A stretch of 64,000 nucleotides of DNA from CAXTKD01 sp964244885 (GCA_964244885.1 CAXTKD010000004.1:62001-126000), one strand, 5' to 3'. Counted from the first letter of the stretch, positions 24,398 to 35,497 are shown. Made by a program: numbers and translations. The notes: a model not told the origin generated them from the letters alone.

Positions 24398-26200
24398 CTA
24401 GCGCGCTTCCTCGGGCTCGATAAACGGAATCTCGCCGACCGCGTCGCTCGACATCGGGCCGGTCTCCTCGAACCGCGTCTCGCGGCCCGCCATCAGGTCG
24501 CCGGTGCTGAGCTGCGCCGCCAGCCGCTCGGTGTCGCGGCGGCGATATTCCTCGGCGACGCGGTCGATGACGTCGTCGTTGTCGCCGAGCGCGCGGAGCG
24601 CCTCGCCGCCCATGCGGATCGCCGAGTCGAACAGCTCGCGCACCGCGATATCGATCCCAGCCTGCCGCAGGTTGAGCCAGTGCAGCCGGTCGAAGGCGCG
24701 GCAAATGATCGTGGCGTTCGGGAAGGCGGTGCGCACCGCTTCGAAGGTCTCGGCGCCTATCGTGCGGTCGTCGGTGCAATAGAGGATGAGCCTGGCCTGC
24801 TCGGCGCCGGCATGGCGCAGCACGTCGGTGCGTCGGCCGTCGCCGTAATAGACCTCCGAGCGGAACGGCAGCGCGAGCTCGATCTGGCGCGGGCTGAAGT
24901 CGATCAGCACGGTCTTGACGCCGCGCGCGCCGAGCATCTGGTCGACGCCCTGGCCGAAGCGACCATAGCCGACGATGATCACCGGCGCGGGCGCCGCCTT
25001 GTCGGGCGTCGCGAGATGATCGGTGCGCACCGTCACCCGGCCGGCGCGCGCGGCGATCCGGACGATGAACGGCGTCAGCAGCATCGAGAGCGTCACCACG
25101 GCGCTGAACAGGCTCGCCGCCTGCGGTGCGATCAGCAGGCCGCGTTCGGCGGCGGCGAACAGCACGAAGCCGAACTCGCCGCCCTGCGCCAGCAGCAGAC
25201 CGGTTCGCACCGCCGAGCCGCCCGGCGCGCCGAACAGCTTGGCGAGCGCCGCGATGGCAAGCGCCTTCACCGCCATCACCGCGAGCACCAGCAAGGCGAT
25301 CAGCCCGAGGTTGGCGCGCACCACATCGATGTCGAGCGACATGCCGACCGAGATGAAGAACAGGCCGAGCAGCAGCCCGCGGAACGGGTCGATGTCGGCC
25401 TCAAGCTGGTGCCGGTAGGGCGATTCGGCGAGCATCACGCCCGCGACGAAGGCGCCGAGCGCCATCGAAAGCCCCAGGCTCTGCATGATCAGCGCCGCGC
25501 CGAGCACGGTCAGCAGCGCCGCCGCGACGAACGCCTCGCGCGCGCCGATCGTGCCGATGGCGCGGAACAGCGGGCGGAGCGCGAACCCCGCGAGCGCCAG
25601 CCCGCCGACCGCGAAGAGCGTCAGCAGGCCCTGCTCCCACCCCGGGCGCGCCGTCGGGTCGGGAACGCGCGACAGCGCCGCGACAAGCGTCAGCAGCGGC
25701 ACGATCGCCAGGTCCTGGAACAGCAGAACCGAGAAGCTGCGCTCGCCGAAGCGGGTGCCGAGCGCCTGCCGTTCCTGCAGGAGCTGGACGACAAGCGCGG
25801 TCGACGACAGCGACAGCGGCAGGCCGACGACAAGCGCAGCCGACCATGAGAACGCCGTCAACTCGTGGACGACCAGAGTCAGCAGAGCCCCGGTCACCAC
25901 GACCTGCAGCAGGCCGAAGCCAAAGATGTCGCGCTTCAGCCGCCACAGCCGCGCCGGGCGAAGCTCGAGCCCGACGACGAACAGCAGCAGCACGATGCCG
26001 AACTCGGCGAACGCCATCGTCGACTGCGAATCGGAAACCAGCGCCAGCGCGCCGGGGCCGATCAGGATGCCCGCCGCGAGATAGCCGAGCACCGCGCCGA
26101 GCTTGAGCCGGTGGAACAGCGGCACCAGCACGACCGCCGCGGTCAGGTAGACCACCGCGTCGCGCAGCAGCGCCGAATGCTCGACGGGCGCCGGCGTCAC
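24398..26200 (-). CDS. Kef-type monovalent cation:proton antiporter (CPA2) with RCK domain
   Basis: 600 aa: twelve or so membrane helices in the first 380 residues, including LLLAQGGEFGFVLF, followed by a TrkA-N/RCK domain with Rossmann start VIIVGYGRFGQGVDQML near residue 400. Such KefB/KefC-like proteins exchange K+ for H+ and are gated by ligands on the RCK domain. The GTG start overlaps the NifU-like stop (GTGA), so they form an operon. Confidence 0.9.
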   Translation of the reverse strand: MTPAPVEHSALLRDAVVYLTAAVVLVPLFHRLKLGAVLGYLAAGILIGPGALALVSDSQSTMAFAEFGIVLLLFVVGLELRPARLWRLKRDIFGFGLLQVVVTGALLTLVVHELTAFSWSAALVVGLPLSLSSTALVVQLLQERQALGTRFGERSFSVLLFQDLAIVPLLTLVAALSRVPDPTARPGWEQGLLTLFAVGGLALAGFALRPLFRAIGTIGAREAFVAAALLTVLGAALIMQSLGLSMALGAFVAGVMLAESPYRHQLEADIDPFRGLLLGLFFISVGMSLDIDVVRANLGLIALLVLAVMAVKALAIAALAKLFGAPGGSAVRTGLLLAQGGEFGFVLFAAAERGLLIAPQAASLFSAVVTLSMLLTPFIVRIAARAGRVTVRTDHLATPDKAAPAPVIIVGYGRFGQGVDQMLGARGVKTVLIDFSPRQIELALPFRSEVYYGDGRRTDVLRHAGAEQARLILYCTDDRTIGAETFEAVRTAFPNATIICRAFDRLHWLNLRQAGIDIAVRELFDSAIRMGGEALRALGDNDDVIDRVAEEYRRRDTERLAAQLSTGDLMAGRETRFEETGPMSSDAVGEIPFIEPEEAR

Positions 26201-26625
26201 CGTGCCGCCGCCGCGGCCGCGGCGTCGGCGGCGGCCTGGAAGGCCAGCAGGATCGAGCCGTGCCGCCCCTTGTGCGACCGCGCCGGCGCGAACAGCTCGA
26301 GCCCCGGCCAGTCGCCTGGCGTCTCCGCCTCTCCCTTGAGAAACGCCGCCAGCGCGTCGCGCGACGCGGCGAGCTCGGCCGGCGTCCGGCCCATCACCCC
26401 GGCGCCGAGCAGCGATGCCGACGCCTGCCCCAGAGCGCAGGCGCGCACCTCCTGCCCGAAGCGGCTGACCCTCCCGTCGTCGCCGAGATCGAGGTCGACG
26501 GTTACCCGGCTGCCGCAGATCGGGCTGACCCGCCGGACGCTCGCCTGCGGGCCGTCGAGCCGTTCGGTCAGCGGGATCGACGCGGCGAGGCGCAGGATCC
26601 GCGTGTTGTAGAGCGCGTCGGCCAT
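26197..26625 (-). CDS. NifU/IscU-like scaffold protein lacking the third Cys
   Basis: 142 aa with the N-terminal NIYN-like start (ALYNTRILRLA), Cys in SPICGSRV and Cys in VRACALGQAS, two of the three scaffold cysteines. The third position reads SHKGRHGSILL with no Cys. IscU proteins build Fe-S clusters on three Cys; loss of one suggests a divergent or non-scaffold role. An Ala-rich C-terminus follows. It lies between pth and the antiporter. Confidence 0.75.
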   Translation of the reverse strand: MADALYNTRILRLAASIPLTERLDGPQASVRRVSPICGSRVTVDLDLGDDGRVSRFGQEVRACALGQASASLLGAGVMGRTPAELAASRDALAAFLKGEAETPGDWPGLELFAPARSHKGRHGSILLAFQAAADAAAAAAAR

Positions 26626-26634
26626 ATTCAGGGT

Positions 26635-27207
26635 CTAGGGACTCTGGAGCCGCAGCGCGACATCGTTCATGAAACGCGCGTCCTCGCCCCGCACCAGCAA
26701 CCCCGCCTCCGCCGCCACCGCGCCGAGCAGATCGGCGAGATCGTCCATCTCGGCCTTGGCGAAATTGCCGAGGACATGGCCCGTCACCCGGTCCTTGTGC
26801 CCGGGGTGGCCGATGCCGATGCGGACGCGGCGGTAGTCGGGGCCGATATGCTGATCGAGCGAGCGGATGCCGTTATGCCCCGCGGCGCCCCCGGCGGTCT
26901 TCACCCGAACCTTGAACGGCGCGAGATCGAGCTCGTCGTAGAAGACGGTGAGATCGGACGGCTCCAGCTTGTAGAAGCGCAGCGCCTCGCCGACCGAACG
27001 GCCGCTGTCGTTCATATAGGTCGCCGGCTTCAGCAGCAGCACCTTGTCCCCGCCGAGCCTGCCTTCCGCCGCGAGGCCCTGGAAGCGCGTCCGCCACGGA
27101 TCGAAGCCGTGCGCTTCGGCGATCGCGTCGGCGACCATGAAGCCGACATTGTGGCGCTGCAGCGCGTGCGCGGTTCCAGGATTGCCGAGGCCGACGAGCA
27201 GATGCAT
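26635..27207 (-). CDS. pth: Peptidyl-tRNA hydrolase
   Basis: A 190-aa enzyme with GLGNPG, the catalytic His in QRHNVGF, Asn in TYMNDSG, Asp in FYDELDL and GHNGIRSL. It recycles peptidyl-tRNAs. It lies downstream of rplY, the common rplY-pth pair, with a palindromic repeat between them. Confidence 0.96.
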   Translation of the reverse strand: MHLLVGLGNPGTAHALQRHNVGFMVADAIAEAHGFDPWRTRFQGLAAEGRLGGDKVLLLKPATYMNDSGRSVGEALRFYKLEPSDLTVFYDELDLAPFKVRVKTAGGAAGHNGIRSLDQHIGPDYRRVRIGIGHPGHKDRVTGHVLGNFAKAEMDDLADLLGAVAAEAGLLVRGEDARFMNDVALRLQSP

Positions 27208-27237
27208 GGCCGCTCCCTACCCCACAGCCGAAAACAC

Positions 27238-27303
27238 GTCATCCCGGCGACGGCAGGGACCCGGACGATCGGTCGACTGGGTCCCGGCTTTCGCCGGGAT
27301 GAC
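27238..27303. repeat. Intergenic palindrome (GTCATCCCGGCG family)
   Basis: Outer arms GTCATCCCGGCGA / CGCCGGGATGAC and inner GGGACCC / GGGTCCC form a long hairpin between rplY and pth. It could stabilise or attenuate the shared mRNA. Confidence 0.8.
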
Positions 27304-27322
27304 GGCATCGAAACGAAGGGTC

Positions 27323-27958
27323 TTACGCCTCCGGAGCGGCTTCGGCTTCCGCCGCCGGCGTGTCGGCGGTGTCGCCTTCCTCGCTCTTCAGCGCCGACGG
27401 CGCGACGAGCGTCGCGACGGTGAAGTCGCGGTCGGTGATCGTCGGCACGACGCCGCTCGGCAGCTTGAACGCCGAGATGTGGATCGACGCGCCGACATCG
27501 AGGCCGGCGAGCGACACCACGAGATCGTCGGGGATGGCGTTCGACGGGCAGGTGACCTCGACATCATGGCGGACGACGTTGAGCACGCCGCCACGCTTGA
27601 TGCCGGGCGATTCTTCCTCGTCGACGAAGCGCACCGGCACGTTGACCGTGATCTTCGAATCGGCGCCGACGCGCAGGAAGTCGACGTGGACCGGGCGGTC
27701 GCTGACGACGTTGAACTGGACGTCGCGCGGCAGGGTCCGCTCGACTTTGCCGCCGACGCTGATCTCGATGACGCTGTTCATGAAGTGCCCCGTGTGGAGC
27801 ATCTTCACCAGCGCCTTCTCCTCGACGTGGACGGCGATGGGGTCTTGCTTGCCGCCATAGATGACGGCGGGAACGCGGCCTTCGCGGCGATGAGCGCGGG
27901 AGGCTCCCTTGCCAGCCCGCTCGCGCGATTCCGCACTCAGTGTGAGCGCTTCGCTCAT
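27323..27958 (-). CDS. rplY: 50S ribosomal protein L25/general stress protein Ctc
   Basis: A 211-aa long-form L25 (TL5/Ctc): N-terminal 5S rRNA-binding domain (RVPAVIYGGK), a C-terminal TL5 beta domain and an acidic Ala/Glu-rich tail. The start is MSEALTLSAESRERAGKG; the upstream extension is not family-like. Confidence 0.94.
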   Translation of the reverse strand: MSEALTLSAESRERAGKGASRAHRREGRVPAVIYGGKQDPIAVHVEEKALVKMLHTGHFMNSVIEISVGGKVERTLPRDVQFNVVSDRPVHVDFLRVGADSKITVNVPVRFVDEEESPGIKRGGVLNVVRHDVEVTCPSNAIPDDLVVSLAGLDVGASIHISAFKLPSGVVPTITDRDFTVATLVAPSALKSEEGDTADTPAAEAEAAPEA

Positions 27959-28070
27959 GATCGTTCTCCGATTGCTGTAGGCCCGGCCGCCTCCAGGGAT
28001 GACCAGCCGGGGAGCGGGGCCTATAGGGAAAAGGGCGCTCGAAGGCAAATGCGCGAGCGCGGGGGGACGA

Positions 28071-29375
28071 ATGGCCAGGAAGCCGCTCTACAGCCAGCTC
28101 TACGTCCAGGTGCTCGCGGCGGTCGCGCTCGGCATCGCGGTCGGGGCGCTGTGGCCCGAGACCGGGGCGTCGCTGAAGCCGCTCGGCGACGCCTTCGTCA
28201 AGCTCGTCAAGATGATCATCGGGCCGGTGATCTTCTGCACCGTGGTGACAGGCGTCGGCAGCGCGTCGGGCCTCGGCAAGCTCGGCCGGGTGGGCGCCAA
28301 GGCGCTCGGCTACTTCTTCGTCGTCTCGACCTTGGCGCTCGCGGTCGGCCTGATCGTTGGCAACGTCGTCGCGCCCGGCGCCGGCATGCACATCGATCCC
28401 GCCAGCCTCGATATGGCGGCGGTCGCCGACTACGCCAAGAAGGCGCACGACCAGACGATCACCGGCTTCCTGCTGAACGTCATCCCCGACACTTTGGTCA
28501 GCGCCTTCGTCCACGGCGAGGTGCTTCAGGTTCTGCTTGTCTCGCTGCTGTTCGGCGTCGCGCTGGCGATGGCGGGAGAGAAGGGCGCGGGCGTCCTCGC
28601 GCTGGTCAAGCAGATTTCCTCGGTGATCTTCGGGGTCGTCCACATCGTAATGAAGGTCGCGCCGGTCGGTGCGTTCGGGGCGATGGCGTTCACCATTGGG
28701 AAGTACGGCATCGGCGCGCTCACCAATCTCGCGGCGCTGGTCGGGACGTTCTACCTGACCTCGCTGCTGTTCGTGATCGTCGTCCTGGGGTTGATCGCGC
28801 GCGCGGCGGGCTTCTCGATCTTCAAGCTGCTGCGCTATCTGAAGGGCGAGCTGCTGCTGGTGCTCGGGACCTCGTCGTCCGAAGCCGCCCTCCCCGCGCT
28901 GATCGAGAAGCTGGAGCGCGCCGGCGCGTCGCGACCCGTCGTCGGCGTCGTCGTGCCGACCGGCTATTCGTTCAACCTCGACGGCACCAACATCTACATG
29001 ACCTTGGCCGCGCTGTTCGTCGCGCAGGCGACCGACATCCATTTGAGCTTCGAGCAGCAGGCGCTGCTGCTCGGCGTCGCGATGCTGAGCTCGAAGGGCG
29101 CGGCGGGGGTGACGGGTTCGGGCTTCGTGACGCTGGCGGCGACGCTGTCGGTGGTTCCCGACCTGCCCGTCGCCGGCCTCGCCCTCATCCTCGGCGTCGA
29201 CCGCTTCATGAGCGAGTGCCGTTCGCTGACCAACTTCGTCGGCAACGCGGTCGCGACGCTGGTGGTGGCGCGCTGGGAGGGCGAGCTCGACACCGGCATG
29301 CTGGCCCGCGCGCTGGACGGCGGCGAAGACCTGACGATCCGCGAGGGGGAGGCGTTGCAGGCCGCTTCCAGCTGA
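28071..29375 (+). CDS. Dicarboxylate/amino acid:cation symporter (DAACS family)
   Basis: 434 aa with the GltPh/DctA core: serine-rich hairpin GTSSSEAALP, GYSFNLDGTNIYMT, GVTGSGFVTLAAT and DRFMSECRSLTNFVGN. It imports C4-dicarboxylates or acidic amino acids with Na+ or H+. The start at ATG 28071 follows GGGGGGA. It is divergent from rplY. DctA versus GltT specificity is not decided here. Confidence 0.92.
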   Translation: MARKPLYSQLYVQVLAAVALGIAVGALWPETGASLKPLGDAFVKLVKMIIGPVIFCTVVTGVGSASGLGKLGRVGAKALGYFFVVSTLALAVGLIVGNVVAPGAGMHIDPASLDMAAVADYAKKAHDQTITGFLLNVIPDTLVSAFVHGEVLQVLLVSLLFGVALAMAGEKGAGVLALVKQISSVIFGVVHIVMKVAPVGAFGAMAFTIGKYGIGALTNLAALVGTFYLTSLLFVIVVLGLIARAAGFSIFKLLRYLKGELLLVLGTSSSEAALPALIEKLERAGASRPVVGVVVPTGYSFNLDGTNIYMTLAALFVAQATDIHLSFEQQALLLGVAMLSSKGAAGVTGSGFVTLAATLSVVPDLPVAGLALILGVDRFMSECRSLTNFVGNAVATLVVARWEGELDTGMLARALDGGEDLTIREGEALQAASS

Positions 29376-29380
29376 CAAAG

Positions 29381-29453
29381 CCGCTCACCCCGAGCGAAGT
29401 CGAGGGACGCACGGAGAGACTGTACGTCCCTCGACTTCGCTCGGGATAAGCGG
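29381..29453. repeat. Intergenic palindrome, family A copy 3
   Basis: The third copy of the CGAGCGAAGTCGAGGGACG hairpin, between two convergent genes (symporter and recQ). It may act as a bidirectional terminator here. Confidence 0.85.
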
Positions 29454-29460
29454 CCTTATA

Positions 29461-31263
<1,803 letters not shown>

Positions 31264-31299
31264 CGCCGCACCAGATAGCGAGTGGCGGGCCGCTCTGCT

Positions 31300-32277
31300 A
31301 TGCCGCTTCTCACGATGCGCCGGCCCCTCCTGCTCCTGAGCGCCCTGCTGCTGGCGGGCGCCAAACCGGCTCCCGAGCTGCGCGTCATCGCGGTGGCCGC
31401 GACGCCGGTGCCGCTATCGACCGTCGATCCAGCGCAGACCCGCGCCGGCCGCCTGCGCTATCTCGGCGGCCTGGAGCTCAAGAGCCGCGACCCGCGCTTC
31501 GGCGGCCTGTCGGGCCTGCGCTGGCAGTCGCCGGGTCACCTCGTCGCGATCACCGACGGCGGCCAGTGGGTCACGCTCGACATCCGCGAGGAAGGGGATC
31601 GTCTGGCTGGTCTCGATTCGGCGAGCGTCGGCATGGTGAGAGGGCCGGAGCGCGAGCCACTGAAGGGCAAGGCGCATGCCGACGCCGAGGCGCTGGAGCT
31701 CGATGCGCGCGGGCTGACCGTGGCGTTCGAGCAGGACAAGCGAGTCTGGCACTATCGCGACATCGGCGGCGCCGCGAGCAGCGACGAATTCCCCGATCCG
31801 CTGTGGCTGAAGTCGCTGCCGCCCAATCGGGGCGTCGAGGCGATGGCGCGGCTGCCGAACGCCTGGCTCTACCTGTCGGAGGCGGTGCTGCCTGGCGGCT
31901 GGAACGAGGGCGTGCTGGCGCCGACGGGCGGCATCTCGCGCAGCTATGGCCGGGTGAAGTTGCAGTTGCCCCAAGGCTATGTGCCGACCGACGCGCAGGC
32001 GCTCGACGCGACGCATGTGCTGGTCGTCGCGCGGCGCTTCTCGGTCGCCGCGGGCATGTCGGCGATCGTCGTCTCGGTGCCGGTCGACGTCGCGGGTCTC
32101 AGGCTCGGCGAGCCGACGGTGCTGGCGACGCTGTCGCCGCCGCTCAATGTCGACAATATGGAGGGGCTGAGCGTCGTCCACGCCGGCGGGCGGACCTTCG
32201 TCTACCTCTGCTCCGACGACAATTTCTCGCCGATCCAGCGAACTCTGCTGCTGAAGTTCGAGCTGCTTCCCGAGTAG
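31300..32277 (+). CDS. Exported esterase-like activity of phytase family protein
   Basis: 325 aa with a signal peptide (MRRPLLLLSALLLAGA after a short leader), then GGLELKSRDPRFGGLSGLRW, GHLVAITDGGQWVTLD and DNMEGLSVVHAGGRTFVYL, which mark the phytase-esterase-like beta-propeller family. An internal ATG at 31315 could be the real start. The substrate is unknown. It is followed by a strong terminator shared with rpmB. Confidence 0.85.
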   Translation: MPLLTMRRPLLLLSALLLAGAKPAPELRVIAVAATPVPLSTVDPAQTRAGRLRYLGGLELKSRDPRFGGLSGLRWQSPGHLVAITDGGQWVTLDIREEGDRLAGLDSASVGMVRGPEREPLKGKAHADAEALELDARGLTVAFEQDKRVWHYRDIGGAASSDEFPDPLWLKSLPPNRGVEAMARLPNAWLYLSEAVLPGGWNEGVLAPTGGISRSYGRVKLQLPQGYVPTDAQALDATHVLVVARRFSVAAGMSAIVVSVPVDVAGLRLGEPTVLATLSPPLNVDNMEGLSVVHAGGRTFVYLCSDDNFSPIQRTLLLKFELLPE

Positions 32278-32285
32278 CGCGCAGC

Positions 32286-32319
32286 AAAAAGCCGGCCGGG
32301 AATCCCCGGCCGGCTTTTT
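32286..32319. terminator. Bidirectional terminator
   Basis: AAAAAGCCGGCCGGG pairs fully with CCCGGCCGGCTTTTT around an AATC loop. It lies between two convergent genes and has A/T runs on both sides, so it should work in both directions. Confidence 0.93.
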
Positions 32320-32333
32320 GCAGTCGGAAAGGT

Positions 32334-32630
32334 TCAGGCCGCGACGGGCTCTGCGGCCTTCTTCTCGATCTCGCGCTTCAAGCGCTTGGCCTTTAGGCTG
32401 AGCTTGCTCTCCGCCGTCTTCACCAGCCAGTTGTCGAGGCCGCCGACATGCTCGACCGAGCGCAGGCCGTTGGTCGACACCTTCATGCGGATCGAGCGCT
32501 GGAGCGCATCTGACATCAAAGTCACCTGCTGCAGGTTCGGCAGGAAGGTCCGCTTGGTCTTGTTATTGGCGTGGGAAACATTGTGGCCCACCTGCCGGCC
32601 CTTGCCGGTCAGCTCGCAAACGCGCGACAT
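32334..32630 (-). CDS. rpmB: 50S ribosomal protein L28
   Basis: A 98-aa protein starting SRVCELTGKGRQVGHNVSHA, the typical L28 opening, with KTKRTFLPNLQ following. It is the alphaproteobacterial long form, with a basic C-terminus. Confidence 0.97.
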   Translation of the reverse strand: MSRVCELTGKGRQVGHNVSHANNKTKRTFLPNLQQVTLMSDALQRSIRMKVSTNGLRSVEHVGGLDNWLVKTAESKLSLKAKRLKREIEKKAAEPVAA

Positions 32631-32696
32631 CGCTTGATCCTTGTAGTCCGGGGTGTTCCGGGAAGGCGGCGCATTTAGCGAAAGCCCTCCCCGAGG

Positions 32697-33044
32697 TCAA
32701 CCCGAACGACCGACCAAGTCTCCTGAAACGCCGCCTGAGCCGCGCACCTTGCCGAACCACCATGCGAGAAGGAGCGCGATCGTCAGCGCGCCGAGCGCGA
32801 TCGCCAGCTTGTCCTCGGGCGCGCGCGAGCCGAAGCCACGGCGGATGTGGATGACGTGCCAGCCGAGCCCGAGATTGAAGGCCGCCCACAGCACGTTGAC
32901 CAGCGGCGGCGATTCGCCCTTGCCCGGCGGGCTCGCGAACGGAGTCTGGAAGCGGTGCCCCGAAATGCCGTGGACGAGGTGCGGAATCGCGTTGGCGAGC
33001 AGCATGCCGCCGAAGAAATGGATGATGAGCGTGACGGTATCCAT
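32697..33044 (-). CDS. Small membrane protein, unknown
   Basis: 115 aa with a first helix (LIIHFFGGMLLANAIPHLVHG) and a final helix (LAIALGALTIALLLAWWFG) joined by a polar segment with GHRFQTPFASPPGKG. This arrangement is seen in conserved bacterial membrane proteins of unknown role. It is divergent from the YciI-like gene. Confidence 0.75.
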   Translation of the reverse strand: MDTVTLIIHFFGGMLLANAIPHLVHGISGHRFQTPFASPPGKGESPPLVNVLWAAFNLGLGWHVIHIRRGFGSRAPEDKLAIALGALTIALLLAWWFGKVRGSGGVSGDLVGRSG

Positions 33045-33111
33045 CGTGAGCCTCCCCCTGTGGCGCCGCGACTATGGACCCAAGTCCCGCGCTCGCCTAG
33101 CGTGACCGCCC

Positions 33112-33393
33112 ATGCCCCATTTCGCCATCCACTGCATCGACAAGCCCGACAGCGCCGCGCTTCGCGCCGAAACCCGTGTGGCGCATCTCCAGCATTTGCA
33201 GAGCGTGGGCGAAGGCATCCTTGTCGCGGGCCCACTGCTCGATGGCGAAGGCGCGCCGATCGGCTCGCTGCTGATCATCGACTTCGAGGACCGCAAGGCC
33301 GCGATCCAGTTCGCCGCCGCCGACCCCTATTCGCAGGCCGGGCTGTTCGCGAGCGTCGCGGTGACGGCTTGGCGGAAGGTGCTGCCGGCGTAG
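33112..33393 (+). CDS. YciI-like protein
   Basis: A 93-aa ferredoxin-like fold protein with HCIDKPDSAALRAETRVAHL, VAGPLLDGEG and AADPYSQAGLF, the typical YciI phrases including the His-Asp pair. The function of most family members is unknown. Confidence 0.88.
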   Translation: MPHFAIHCIDKPDSAALRAETRVAHLQHLQSVGEGILVAGPLLDGEGAPIGSLLIIDFEDRKAAIQFAAADPYSQAGLFASVAVTAWRKVLPA

Positions 33394-33413
33394 GCGTGCG
33401 GCTATACCCAGCG

Positions 33414-34133
33414 CTACAGCCGGGCCAGCCGTCCCCCATCGACATTCAGCGCCGCGCCCGTAACGAAAGCCGCGTCGTCGCTCGCCAGGAAGGCCACCGC
33501 CGCCGCCAAATCCTCGGGGCGGCCGACATCGGCCTTGTCGATCACTTCGGCGCCCGACTTCACGTTGGGGTTCTCCCACAGCATCGGCGTATCGACCGCG
33601 CCCGGCACCACGGCGTTCACGCGGACTGGCTTGGCCTCGATCGCCGCCGAGCGGGTGAGCGACAGCAGCGCCGCCTTGGCGGCGGCGTAGGAGGCGACGA
33701 GCGGCGTCGTTTCGTAGGCGTGGACGCTGGCGACGTTCACCACCGCGCCGCCCGCGCCCATGTGCGGCAAGCCGTGCTTGAGGAAGTAGACCGCGCCCAT
33801 CAGATCGACGCCCAGGACCTTCATCCAGTCGTCGTGCGACAGCTCGATGAGCGGCTTGAAGATCATCATGCCGGCGTTGTTGACGATGATGTCGAGCTGC
33901 CCGGCGTGCTCGATCGTCGACTGGACGCAGGCCGCGACCTGGTTCTCGTCCGAGACGTCGCAGCCGAGGCCGATGGCGCCGTCGATCGTCGCGGCGATGG
34001 CGGCCCCGCGGTCCGCGTCCCGGTCGGCGATCACCACCCGCGCGCCCTCGGCGGCGAGGCGGTGGACGCAGGCGAGGCCGATTCCCGACGAACCGCCAGT
34101 GACAATCGCCACGCGGTCCTGAAGCCTGGTCAT
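33414..34133 (-). CDS. SDR family oxidoreductase
   Basis: 239 aa: NAD(P)-binding TGGSSGIG, NNAG at mid-protein and the Tyr-Lys pair in YAAAKAAL; Ser is expected in VNVASVHAY. It is translationally coupled (ATGA) to the upstream family 1 glycosidase, so it probably oxidises a sugar or aglycone released by it. Confidence 0.9.
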   Translation of the reverse strand: MTRLQDRVAIVTGGSSGIGLACVHRLAAEGARVVIADRDADRGAAIAATIDGAIGLGCDVSDENQVAACVQSTIEHAGQLDIIVNNAGMMIFKPLIELSHDDWMKVLGVDLMGAVYFLKHGLPHMGAGGAVVNVASVHAYETTPLVASYAAAKAALLSLTRSAAIEAKPVRVNAVVPGAVDTPMLWENPNVKSGAEVIDKADVGRPEDLAAAVAFLASDDAAFVTGAALNVDGGRLARL

Positions 34134-35497
34134 TGCGCTTTCCCCGAATCCATGGTGTTCGCCCGCGCCTGTCGCCAACTCGCGGCCTCGACGCGGCGGC
34201 GTTGAGCCCAGGCGTCGTCGTACTCCTGCGGCTTCACCACGGGCACGATCAGGCAGACGCTCTGCGTCGGAAGTACCTGCTGCCAGTCGTCGATCAGCTT
34301 CTTGTAGGCGGTTCCGACGGGATTGATGTTGCGGTCAAGGTCATAGAGGCCGACCTTGTTCACGGTGCCGTTCTTCTCGCGGAGCGCGGTGTCCCAGTCG
34401 ACTTGGTCGGTCAGCGAATACCAGGTGAAGCCGAGGATCGGCACGCCGTCGTTGCGGACGCGCAGCACGTTCGCCCATTCCTTCCACAGCCAGTCGACGG
34501 CGCCGGTGCCGCCGGTGGGATCGTTGAAGTTGGTCTCGGTGTGCATCACCGGCAGGCGGTAGCGGTCGTAATATTGCCAGGTGATGGCGTCGTAGCCGAG
34601 CACGTCGCCCGCCGCGACCGAGCTGCCGTCCTGCCTGACGCGGTGCTCGTTGGTGATGTAATAGTCGTTGCCCATGATGCAGTGCTGCTTCAGGCGCGTG
34701 TCGAGGAAGAAGTGATATTCCTCGCGGGTCATGCCGTTGTCGAGCAGGTACTCGTACATCTCCGAATCGACGCGGCGGCCGTAGTTGAGGTCGAGGCTGA
34801 GGAAGCGCATCGAGTTGTTGATCTCGGCGGGCTTGATCGAGCGTGGATCCTCGGCATGGTAATATTCCGAGCTCTCGGACTGGATGAAGATCGCGTCGGG
34901 CCGCACGTCGAGGATCGCGGTCATCGCCAGGACGTTCGCCTTGACGATGTGCTTCAATGCCGTGACGAACGCCGCATCGGTCGTCATCTGCTCGTTCCAC
35001 CAACCGTAACGCGCTGAGAACAAAGCGCAAATATACATCTCGTTGACCGGGGTATAGAGCTGCACCCACGGGAAGCGGGTCGCGAAGGCGCGCGCGTAAT
35101 TGGCGAACAGCGCCGGGAAATCGGGGTTCTGGAAATTGCCGAGCCAGTCGGGCAGCCCGAAGTGGCAGAGGTCGACGATCGGCACGATGTTCAGGCGGTA
35201 CAGCTCAGCGAACGCCTCGTCGGCGAAGCTCCAGTCGTAATTGCCGTCGCCCCGCCAGCAGGTGTGGAGCGGCGGCCCGTAGCGCAGGAAGTTGATGCCC
35301 ATCTCCCGCACCAGCTCGAAGTCGCGCTTCCAGTGCTTGTAATGGCCGCACACGTCGAGCTCATCGACGCGGGTCCGGCCCTGGTCGATGGTCGGGTTCG
35401 AATTCTCGATGCCGGTGGCGAACATGAAGGAGGTCATCGGCGGGCGTATCTCCGGGGCATTGATCCGAGCAAACCCGGCGCGGTCGCTTTTGTTCAT
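34130..35497 (-). CDS. Family 1 glycoside hydrolase, divergent
   Basis: About 455 aa with FMFATGIENSNPT near the N-terminus, the acid/base Glu in YTPVNEMY and the nucleophile Glu in VMHTETNFND. The usual ITENG is changed to HTETN, so it is a divergent member. It has no signal peptide. A start at 35437 (MTSFMFATG, with GGAG upstream) is a strong alternative. Likely cytoplasmic beta-glycosidase; the substrate is unknown. Confidence 0.85.
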   Translation of the reverse strand: MNKSDRAGFARINAPEIRPPMTSFMFATGIENSNPTIDQGRTRVDELDVCGHYKHWKRDFELVREMGINFLRYGPPLHTCWRGDGNYDWSFADEAFAELYRLNIVPIVDLCHFGLPDWLGNFQNPDFPALFANYARAFATRFPWVQLYTPVNEMYICALFSARYGWWNEQMTTDAAFVTALKHIVKANVLAMTAILDVRPDAIFIQSESSEYYHAEDPRSIKPAEINNSMRFLSLDLNYGRRVDSEMYEYLLDNGMTREEYHFFLDTRLKQHCIMGNDYYITNEHRVRQDGSSVAAGDVLGYDAITWQYYDRYRLPVMHTETNFNDPTGGTGAVDWLWKEWANVLRVRNDGVPILGFTWYSLTDQVDWDTALREKNGTVNKVGLYDLDRNINPVGTAYKKLIDDWQQVLPTQSVCLIVPVVKPQEYDDAWAQRRRVEAASWRQARANTMDSGKAQ

